DNA of 44,985 nt from positions 1 to 44,985 of the forward strand of contig CAMCAC010000004.1 in NCBI GenBank assembly GCA_945872305.1. Reading direction: 5' to 3'. The notes under the pieces are model-generated. The model was given only the letters and a program-made list of their open reading frames with translations, did no database searches and was not told the origin of the DNA. Origin of the DNA: Candidatus Kuenenia stuttgartensis. Lineage in GTDB: Bacteria; Planctomycetota; UBA11346. Position 1 is the stretch's first letter; every line of letters begins with the position of its first letter. This document shows, piece by piece, positions 16,629 through 22,179 of this stretch. A program made the position numbers and the translations under genes.

Positions 16629-18068
16629 TCAGCGCCGGGCAGGCGCCGCGATGCGGATGCCCAATGCCACCAGTCCCGACACCGCGATGGCCAGGGCGAA
16701 CGAGACCAGGAAGGTGTTCAGGTCGGCGGGCAGGCCGAGCCACGGCCGCAGGTCGACGAGTAGCGGGTTGGCGGGATAGACGGAATCCGGGAAGCAGACC
16801 CCGCCGGCGACCAGCCCGGCGGCGGTGGCGATGAACAGGCCCGGGGCGGACAGACGCCAGCCCGCGAGGCCGGCGAAGACCGGGATCACCGCCGCGGCGC
16901 ACAACAGGTCCGCCACCAGGAACACATAGGTCACGCTCGGCTGCTGGGCTGCGATGGGCACCGCGATGAGCGCCGCCAGGGCGGTGACCAGCCGACCGGT
17001 CCACAGCCGCTGGCCCGGGGTCGTGGCGGGGCGCAGGCTGGCGAGATCGTTGGCCACCACGCTGGCGATCCCGTTCGCCAGGCTGCCGAGGGTGCTCATG
17101 ACCAGGATCATGGCCAACGCGAGGACGCCGAGCACCGCCCACAGGGGCGTCTTGGATGCGATCAGGACGAGCAGGGCGCTGTTCGCGGTGGCCGGATCCA
17201 TCCCGTGGGCGGCATACCACAGGCCGAACCAGCCGGCCCCCAGCACCACCACCGCCATGCCCAGGGCCGCCAGGGAGAACGCCCAGCGCACGGTGCGGGT
17301 GTCGGCGCAGGCCACCACCCGCTGCCATTGGCTCTGGTCGAACAGGTTGGCGGCGGGAATCGCGATGAGCAGGCACAGGCCCATGCCGACGCCCATCGAC
17401 GCCAGGGGCTCCATGAGCGGATGGCCGAGGAGCGGCTGTTGCGCCGCCTCCCAGCCGCCCAGGGCGGACACCGCCGCCACCGCCGCCATGGCGAGCAGGG
17501 GCAGCACGAACCAGAACTGCACCGCGTCGGTGAAGATGGTGGCGCGCAGGCCGCCCCACACCGCGTAGGTCAGGGTGGTCGCCGCCACCAGCACCGCGAT
17601 CACCGCTGGATCGAGCCCCGCCAGGGCTTTCCCGGCGGTGCTCACGGCGGTCAGGTCGGCGCACATGTACACCGCCATGTAGGTGACGGCGATGACGCTC
17701 ACCAGCAGTTGCGCCGGAACGCCCCAGCGGGCCCGGGCCATCAGGCCGATGGACGGCGCCCCGGGATAGCGGCGGACCAGGGCCGGACCGAGCCAGGCGA
17801 GGATGAGCAACGGTGCCGCGGAGCCGAGTGCGTAGCCCACCAGGCCCGGCAGTCCGGCCCAGGTGGCGGTCTCACCGGGACTGGACAGCACCCAGGTGCC
17901 GGCGCACAGGGCGACCAGGGAGGTCGCCGAGCGGACGATGCCGGCGCTCGCCGCGGCGGTGGTGAAGCCGTCCGCGTCGGTGCGCTGGCGGCGGGCGTAC
18001 AGGATCCCCACCAAGGCGAACAGGCCGCACGTGACGGCGGCGGTGATGAGGGCGAGGGATTGGTCCAC
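16629..18068 (-). CDS. thiV: SSS-family sodium/solute symporter, likely thiamin-related (ThiV-like)
   Basis: 479-residue polytopic membrane protein of the sodium:solute symporter (PanF/PutP) family with about 13 hydrophobic spans. Family marks include the sodium-site region VYMCADLTAVSTAGKALAG, LTYAVWGGLRATIFTDAVQF (the SSS signature GGxxAxxxTDxxQ) and DQSQWQRVVACAD. A TPP riboswitch lies directly upstream on the same strand, so it most likely imports thiamin or a pyrimidine precursor; SSS transporters under TPP riboswitches have been called ThiV. The GTG at 18068 is chosen because GGAG sits five bases upstream. Starting further upstream at 18119 would run into the riboswitch. The divergent tenA-thiD genes support the thiamin assignment. 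Confidence 0.85.
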   Translation of the reverse strand: MDQSLALITAAVTCGLFALVGILYARRQRTDADGFTTAAASAGIVRSATSLVALCAGTWVLSSPGETATWAGLPGLVGYALGSAAPLLILAWLGPALVRRYPGAPSIGLMARARWGVPAQLLVSVIAVTYMAVYMCADLTAVSTAGKALAGLDPAVIAVLVAATTLTYAVWGGLRATIFTDAVQFWFVLPLLAMAAVAAVSALGGWEAAQQPLLGHPLMEPLASMGVGMGLCLLIAIPAANLFDQSQWQRVVACADTRTVRWAFSLAALGMAVVVLGAGWFGLWYAAHGMDPATANSALLVLIASKTPLWAVLGVLALAMILVMSTLGSLANGIASVVANDLASLRPATTPGQRLWTGRLVTALAALIAVPIAAQQPSVTYVFLVADLLCAAAVIPVFAGLAGWRLSAPGLFIATAAGLVAGGVCFPDSVYPANPLLVDLRPWLGLPADLNTFLVSFALAIAVSGLVALGIRIAAPARR

Positions 18069-18073
18069 GGAGG

Positions 18074-18093
18074 CTCCGCACAACGGGGCGGAG
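18074..18093 (-). promoter_or_regulatory. Shine-Dalgarno-sequestering hairpin of the TPP riboswitch
   Basis: On the minus strand CTCCGC (18093-18088) can pair with GCGGAG (18079-18074) around an eight-base loop. GCGGAG contains the GGAG ribosome-binding site of the GTG start at 18068. A hairpin here would hide the site, so the riboswitch probably works at translation initiation. The competing antisequestering pairing was not worked out. Confidence 0.55.
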
Positions 18094-18112
18094 GGCGCGG
18101 AGGACCGCGCGC

Positions 18113-18205
18113 GCACCATCCCTCCGCCGGCATGATCCGGATCAGGTTCACAGGGTTCCCGCCGGATGGCGGATCTCAGGCCCGGGCCGGGCCACCCCTT
18201 GGTGC
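18113..18205 (-). promoter_or_regulatory. TPP (THI-box) riboswitch
   Basis: Read on the minus strand it has the conserved TPP-aptamer order: AAGGGGTG at the 5' side, CTGAGA (18179-18174), ACCC, GAACCTGAT (centre near 18145), then a CCGG-rich P4 and the closing GCGGAGGGA. These are the universally conserved pyrimidine- and pyrophosphate-sensing elements. It sits in the 5' leader of the SSS transporter gene and should repress it when thiamin pyrophosphate is plentiful. Confidence 0.95.
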
Positions 18206-18214
18206 GCGGGCGGG

Positions 18215-18243
18215 CTTGTAGCAGCGGTGGCGCTGGTTGCCAG
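18215..18243 (-). promoter_or_regulatory. candidate promoter of the riboswitch transcript
   Basis: On the minus strand CTGGCA (18243-18238) and TACAAG (18220-18215) are separated by 17 bases, matching sigma-70 -35/-10 elements at four positions each or fewer. Transcription would begin near 18208, just at the first base of the riboswitch aptamer, which supports the call although the hexamers are weak. Confidence 0.4.
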
Positions 18244-18274
18244 GGCGCCGGTCCCCTGGAGCGTCTACGCCGCC

Positions 18275-18883
18275 ATGCGGGATCCGTTCTTCGCCGTCAA
18301 CCAGGATCTCTTCCAGGCCTGCCTGGCCCATCCCTTCGTCCAGGGCATCGCCCGGGGCACCCTGCGGCCCGGGCAGTTCGCCGGCTATGTGGCCCAGGAT
18401 GCCTGGTTCCTCGGCGCCTTCGCCCGGGCGTATGCGGCGGCATTGGCCCGCACCACTGACGACCGGGACCTGTGGCTGTTCAAGCGGCTCCTCGACGGGG
18501 TCGTCACGGAGCTGGAGCTGCACCGGGGCTACGCTGCCCGCTGGGGCATCGACCTGAGCCGGGTGGAGCCGATGCCGGCGACCCTGGCCTACACGGATTT
18601 CCTGGCCGGGGTCGCGGGCCGGGAGCCGATCCCGCAGATCGTCGCCGCCATGGCGCCGTGCATGCGGCTGTACGCCTGGCTTGGCCAGTCCCTGGCCCCG
18701 GTGGCGGACCCCGCGAGCCCGACCATCGAGTGGGTGCGGACCTATGCGGATCCGGCCTTTGCCGCCCTGGCGGACGAGGTCGACGGCCTGCTCACCGGCT
18801 CCGGTGCCGATCCCCAACGTCAGGCTTGGCTGTACCGCCGGGCCATGCAGCTCGAATACGGATTCTTCGATGCCCATCGCTGA
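18275..18883 (+). CDS. tenA: TenA-family aminopyrimidine aminohydrolase (thiaminase II)
   Basis: About 202 residues, all-helical TenA family; salvages base-degraded thiamin by hydrolysing aminopyrimidines to HMP, feeding ThiD. Signature pieces: FQACLAHPFVQGIARGTL at the N-terminus, FAGYVAQDAWFLGAFARAYA, the catalytic cysteine in AAMAPCMRLYAWLGQSL, and the C-terminal acid in [11 protein letters not shown]. The ATG at 18275 gives the normal TenA start; an in-frame GTG at 18227 would add 16 residues. It overlaps thiD by 14 bases, so the enzymes that make and phosphorylate HMP are co-translated. It diverges from the riboswitch-controlled transporter and has no riboswitch of its own in sight. Confidence 0.92.
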   Translation: MRDPFFAVNQDLFQACLAHPFVQGIARGTLRPGQFAGYVAQDAWFLGAFARAYAAALARTTDDRDLWLFKRLLDGVVTELELHRGYAARWGIDLSRVEPMPATLAYTDFLAGVAGREPIPQIVAAMAPCMRLYAWLGQSLAPVADPASPTIEWVRTYADPAFAALADEVDGLLTGSGADPQRQAWLYRRAMQLEYGFFDAHR

Positions 18884-19667
18884 TCACCTCCCCCCCGTCG
18901 CCCTGACCATCGCCGGCTCCGATCCGAGCGGCGGCGCCGGGATCCAGGCGGACCTCAAGACCTTCCACCGCTTCGGCTGCTACGGCACCAGCGCGGTGAC
19001 CTTGATCACCGCCCAGAACACCCGGGGCGTTGAGCGGGTGGATCTGCTCGCGGAATCCCTGGTCCTGGCCCAGATCGAGGCGGTATGGAACGATCTCCCG
19101 CCGGCGGCGGTGAAGACCGGTGCCATCGGCAGCGCCGACCTGATCCGCGCCGTGGCCAGCGCGCTGCGCCGCCGGCCGGACACGCCCCTGGTGGTCGATC
19201 CGGTGATGGTCAGCAAGCACGGCCACCGGCTCCTGGCGGACGATGCGGCCACGGTGCTGCGGGTGGATCTCCTGCCCCTGGCCACGGTGGTCACCCCGAA
19301 CTGGCATGAGGCCGCCGCCCTGACCGGCATGCCGGTGACCGATGCGGCGAGCGCCCGGGCCGCCGGGATGGCCCTGCGCCAGCGCGGCGTGCGTGCCGTC
19401 CTTGTGAAGGCCGGCGCCGCGGTCGGCGGACTGGCCGCGGACCTCCTGCTGGATGCGGAGGGCGCCTTCGAACTGCCGGCGGTGCGCATGGACACCTCCT
19501 CCACCCACGGCACCGGCTGCACCTTCTCAGCAGCCCTCACCGCCCACCTCGCCCTGGGCTGGCCCCTGCGCCGGGCGGCGGTGGCGGCCAAGGCCTACAT
19601 CCACCACGCCATCGCCACCGCGCCGGGGCTGGGCAGCGGTCTGGGACCGGTGAACCACTGGGCATGA
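18870..19667 (+). CDS. thiD: hydroxymethylpyrimidine/phosphomethylpyrimidine kinase ThiD
   Basis: 265-residue ribokinase-fold enzyme that phosphorylates HMP to HMP-P and then HMP-PP for thiamin synthesis. Conserved features: [20 protein letters not shown] at the N-terminus, the loop [55 protein letters not shown], and the catalytic/anion-hole segment [20 protein letters not shown] with its GTGC motif. Length is normal. The ATG at 18870 lies inside tenA. The stop overlaps the start of the small NIF3/CutA-like gene (ATGA at 19664-19667), making a tenA-thiD-orf operon. Confidence 0.96.
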   Translation: MPIADHLPPVALTIAGSDPSGGAGIQADLKTFHRFGCYGTSAVTLITAQNTRGVERVDLLAESLVLAQIEAVWNDLPPAAVKTGAIGSADLIRAVASALRRRPDTPLVVDPVMVSKHGHRLLADDAATVLRVDLLPLATVVTPNWHEAAALTGMPVTDAASARAAGMALRQRGVRAVLVKAGAAVGGLAADLLLDAEGAFELPAVRMDTSSTHGTGCTFSAALTAHLALGWPLRRAAVAAKAYIHHAIATAPGLGSGLGPVNHWA

Positions 19668-20008
19668 TGGAGCAGATCCCCCTCGTCCGCGTCACCGTCT
19701 ACGTGCCGCCCGAGGCCGCCGATGCGGTGCTCGCCGGCATCCATGCCGAACTCGCCTGCCCACCATGGAAGATCTACGACCAAGTATCGTGGTTCTCCGG
19801 CGCCTGGATCGAGCAGTTCCGGCCGCTGCCGGGAAGCACACCGACCCTGGGCACGGTCGGCGAAACCATGCGCGCGCCGTCGGTGCGCATCGAGGTGCTG
19901 GTGCCGACGGCCGAGGTCGAGGCCGTGGTCACCCGGGGCATCCGCCCACATCACCCCTGGGAACGGCCGGTGATCATCCTCGACGAGGTGCATCTGGCCG
20001 GTGGGTGA
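19664..20008 (+). CDS. NIF3/CutA-like small protein
   Basis: 114 residues with a PII/CutA-type alternating beta-alpha pattern: PLVRVTVYVPPEAADAVLAG, then YDQVSWFSGAWIEQFRPLPG, then VRIEVLVPTAEVEAVVT and HPWERPVIILDEV. This resembles the stand-alone domain that is inserted in YqfO/NIF3 proteins, where TVGETMRAPSVRIE matches the usual G.....E..RIE core. The role of this family is not established; metal or small-molecule binding is a reasonable guess. Coupled by an ATGA overlap to thiD, it may modulate thiamin metabolism or merely share the transcript. A start one codon later (19667) is possible. Confidence 0.7.
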   Translation: MMEQIPLVRVTVYVPPEAADAVLAGIHAELACPPWKIYDQVSWFSGAWIEQFRPLPGSTPTLGTVGETMRAPSVRIEVLVPTAEVEAVVTRGIRPHHPWERPVIILDEVHLAGG

Positions 20009-20048
20009 CCTGCGAGGACTGACATGCGGGTGGGCGGCGGACCATTCG

Positions 20049-20119
20049 GATTGGATGCGCCAATCGGATCACCGAGCGGAATGACCACCAAAAAGAAAAA
20101 GTTTATTCTTGGTATTTTT
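20049..20119 (+). terminator. tandem hairpins and T-run after the thi operon
   Basis: First hairpin GATTGG-ATGCG-CCAATC at 20049-20065. Second, AT-rich: ACCAA at 20087-20091 pairs with TTGGT at 20109-20113, extended by GAA/TTC after a bulge, and is followed by ATTTTT (20114-20119). This is the only place in the window where a hairpin is followed by a clear T-run, so it may be an intrinsic terminator, though the second stem is weak. Confidence 0.5.
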
Positions 20120-20158
20120 CAGTCATTGCCGCATGGTTGCTGCGGCACTCGTTCGCAA

Positions 20159-20382
20159 GGGCCAACGGCCCGCCCCATCCCCAGCCCAGGGCAACGCCCT
20201 GGGTGCATGGTCAATGGGTGTACGGAGCCCTGAAGGGGCGACCAAAGATTCAGCCGCCCTTTCAGGGCTTATTCACATCCATGTCGCACACCGAGGGCGT
20301 TGCCCTGGGCTGTCCTGGCTCGGTCCGTTGGCCCTCTCGCATGCATCCATCTATGTCGCAATCCCAGGGCGTCGGCCTGGGC
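20159..20382. repeat. cluster of PVC-type palindromic intergenic repeats
   Basis: Five short palindromes in about 220 bases: GGGCC-AAC-GGCCC (20159-20171), CCCAGGGC-AAC-GCCCTGGG (20185-20203), a 15-bp stem AGCCCTGAAGGGGCG / CGCCCTTTCAGGGCT (20226-20240 with 20255-20269), AGGGC-GTT-GCCCT (20294-20306) and CCCAGG...CCTGGG (20363-20381). The last two lie in a roughly 34-base direct repeat (about 20277-20310 and 20349-20382, sharing ATGTCGCA). The triloops AAC/GTT/GTC recur. This type of interspersed palindrome is common between genes in Verrucomicrobia and Planctomycetes; the short frames across it are not genes. Confidence 0.75.
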
Positions 20383-20453
20383 AGTCTTGGTTCGGGCCTA
20401 TGACCGCGTACCGGTGACCTTGCCGGCGGGCCCGCGGTGCGATGCTCCCGGCC

Positions 20454-20840
20454 ATGCCGTTCACCCGCTGCGCCACCCCCGCCGATGCCGCCGCCGCCTG
20501 GCAGCAGGTCCACGACCAGGCCGCCGAAGCCGCCTTCCTGGTCTTCGGCGCCGAAGCCCCCGGTACCGGCGCGTCCTGGTGCAAGGACTGCGTGGTGGCG
20601 GACCCGGTGCTGCGCGCCGCCATCGCGCGCCTGCGCCCGGGTTTGCGGGTCTACGAGTGCCCGGTCCCGACCCGCGAGGAGTGGAAGGGCAACGCCGCCC
20701 ATCCGTACCGCACCCATCCCGGCCTGCGCATCGAGCGCATCCCGACCTTGATCCTGATGGGCGGCGGCCGGGAACAGGGCCGACTGGTCGAGGCGGACTG
20801 CCGCGACCCCGCCCGGGTGGCGGCGTTCCTGGGGGCGTGA
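20454..20840 (+). CDS. TXNDC17-like (DUF953) thioredoxin-fold protein
   Basis: 128 residues of the thioredoxin fold with the redox motif WCKDC (GASWCKDCVVADPVL) at about residue 42. The WCxDC form is typical of TXNDC17/TRP14 proteins rather than of ordinary thioredoxin (WCGPC). The N-terminus is MPFTRCATPADAAAAW and the C-terminal part contains RIERIPTLILMGGGREQGRL, in which the cis-proline of thioredoxins is visible (IPTLI). It is probably a cytoplasmic disulfide reductase or dithiol partner, substrate unknown. The ATG at 20442 would add four residues. The stop overlaps the ATG of smpB by one base, so they are coupled. Confidence 0.8.
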   Translation: MPFTRCATPADAAAAWQQVHDQAAEAAFLVFGAEAPGTGASWCKDCVVADPVLRAAIARLRPGLRVYECPVPTREEWKGNAAHPYRTHPGLRIERIPTLILMGGGREQGRLVEADCRDPARVAAFLGA

Positions 20841-21361
20841 TGGCGAAGAAGCCGATCAGCACCGGGGCCGGCGGCAAGCCGGCCAAGACCGCGGCCAAGG
20901 CCCCGCCCGCCGAGCGCCTCATTCTCGCCAACCGCAAGGTCCGCTTCGAATTCGAGGTCCTCGACCGGATCGAGGCCGGCATCGTCCTCATGGGCAGTGA
21001 GGTGAAATCCCTGCGCGCCGGTGAGGTCCAATGGGGCGACGCCCACGCCGGCATGCACCACGGCGAACTGTTCCTGTACGGCCTGCACATCGGCGCCTAC
21101 CGCCAGGCGGTGGCCGCCTTCGCCCACCAGCCGCGCCAGCCGCGGAAACTCCTCCTCCACCGCCGGGAGATCGAGCGCTGGATGGGCAAGCTGGAGGCCA
21201 AGGGCCTGACCTGCGTGCCGGAACGCCTCTATTTCAAGGGCCCGCACGTGAAGGTCGACCTCTGCCTGGTGCGCGGCAAGGAGAAGGCCGACAAGCGCAA
21301 GGACCTCCAGAAGCGCGACCAGCAGCGCGAAATCCAGCGCATCATGCGTCGGGGACGGTAA
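20840..21361 (+). CDS. smpB: SsrA-binding protein SmpB
   Basis: 173-residue trans-translation factor that brings tmRNA to stalled ribosomes. Diagnostic segments: ILANRKVRFEFEVLDRIEAG (family start of the OB-fold), GIVLMGSEVKSLRAGEVQWG, LFLYGLHIGAYRQAV, RKLLLHRREIERW, KGLTCVPERLYFKG and the basic tail KADKRKDLQKRDQQR. A poorly conserved basic N-terminal extension of about 30 residues (MAKKPISTGAGGKPAKTAAK) precedes it. The start ATG at 20840 overlaps the stop of the thioredoxin-like gene. A tmRNA gene, often near smpB, was looked for in the following 800 bases and not found. Confidence 0.97.
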   Translation: MAKKPISTGAGGKPAKTAAKAPPAERLILANRKVRFEFEVLDRIEAGIVLMGSEVKSLRAGEVQWGDAHAGMHHGELFLYGLHIGAYRQAVAAFAHQPRQPRKLLLHRREIERWMGKLEAKGLTCVPERLYFKGPHVKVDLCLVRGKEKADKRKDLQKRDQQREIQRIMRRGR

Positions 21362-21675
21362 CCGCTCCCGTCGATCGTTGTGCTGAGGACGGGCACCGGC
21401 CGATCCAGGATGTTTGCGGAGCGGTTCATCTGGATCGCCCTCGCCCGTAGGATGGCGGAGGTCGGATTTCCTTGCCGTTCACGCGTGTCCAGGGGCTGCA
21501 CCCGGCATCGCCGCATGCAGACACCTCAAGTCCCGTAGGACGCGTGGCATGTCATTCGTCTGGGCCGTCGCGCATGGTGCATGGCCGGAACGGATTCAGT
21601 GTGCTGCCCCTGATCCCGATCGCGTGGGGTGCCTTGCCCGCTGCGGAGCCAGCAGGGGTGATGTGATGCCATATT

Positions 21676-21709
21676 GCAAATGCAAATAGTTCGCATATGC
21701 ATATAGTCA
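21676..21709. repeat. two-copy 17-base AT-rich direct repeat
   Basis: GCAAATGCAAATAGTTC (21676-21692) is followed at once by GCATATGCATATAGTCA (21693-21709). Each copy is itself built from two near-identical hexamers (GCAAAT twice; GCATAT twice). It stands out in the GC-rich surroundings and could be an iteron-like protein-binding site or a promoter region. No partner gene is evident. Confidence 0.6.
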
Positions 21710-22123
21710 TGGCCAAGGCGATCCCCATCAGCCCCTTCGGAACCGTCCTGAATCGCCGGGGTCGGAGCGTCCGCCGAGCGTCATCAGGCATGCTGACAAC
21801 TGTTTCCGCGCGCATCACCAGGGAGCTCCCATGACCATCACCTTCACTTCGACACCTGAGAGCCATCCGTGGGCCACCCTTTTGCAACTCGATGCTGATG
21901 GCTGTTTCGAAAGCCGGCAGCGGCGCGCCCGCAGGGCCGCAGAGCGAGCTGCCCGGCGTCGCCCCTCCGACATCGTAGGATGTTCACATGAAGTCTGACA
22001 AACTGTTGAGGCGAGAGGTCATAACCGTTCACCACCCATCCGTGTGCATCTTCCGATGCATCGGGTGTGGCGCATGACTCCCCGTCGCCCGCCTGGTTGC
22101 CTTAGGGATGCCCGCTCGTGCTG

Positions 22124-22152
22124 TTGACACTTGTTAGCACTAAATTAAGAGT
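22124..22152 (+). promoter_or_regulatory. candidate feoAB promoter and operator
   Basis: TTGACA at 22124-22129 is a perfect -35 hexamer; the -10 is poor (TAAGAG at 22146-22151, spacing 16). Between them lies TTAG-CA-CTAA (22134-22143), an inverted repeat similar to the GTTAGC-CTAAC core recognised by DtxR/MntR-type metal regulators. GGAG lies about seven bases before the ATG at 22180. An iron-responsive operator is plausible but not proven. Confidence 0.4.
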
Positions 22153-22179
22153 TCGTCATCCTGATCTACGGAGATCCTC

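Larger units (their letters stand above)
21362..22179. other. 818-base intergenic region between smpB and feoAB
   Basis: No confidently coding frame. It holds a period-17 direct repeat (21676-21709), the palindrome CCGATGCATCGG (22053-22064), the inverted repeat ACATC-gtag-GATGT near 21970-21985, and the feoAB promoter region. One minus-strand frame of 111 codons (21552-21887) contains a hydrophobic stretch, IALAMTICICELFAFAIW, but its codon pattern is unlike the neighbours. Composition is less GC-rich than elsewhere. Confidence 0.5.

Noticed and set aside
20109-20417. Short overlapping frames of 90-100 codons in the repeat region.
   Set aside because: They translate the palindromic repeats (SPEGAT/GRRPGQS-like low complexity) and are not genes.
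21552-21887. Minus-strand frame of 111 codons with a hydrophobic stretch between smpB and feoAB.
   Set aside because: No homology recognised, codon pattern unlike neighbours, and it crosses the period-17 repeat; possible but not supported.
21362-22179. Search for a tmRNA (ssrA) gene next to smpB.
   Set aside because: No 5' GGGG...TTCGAC / 3' TTCGA..CCACCA arrangement was found on either strand.
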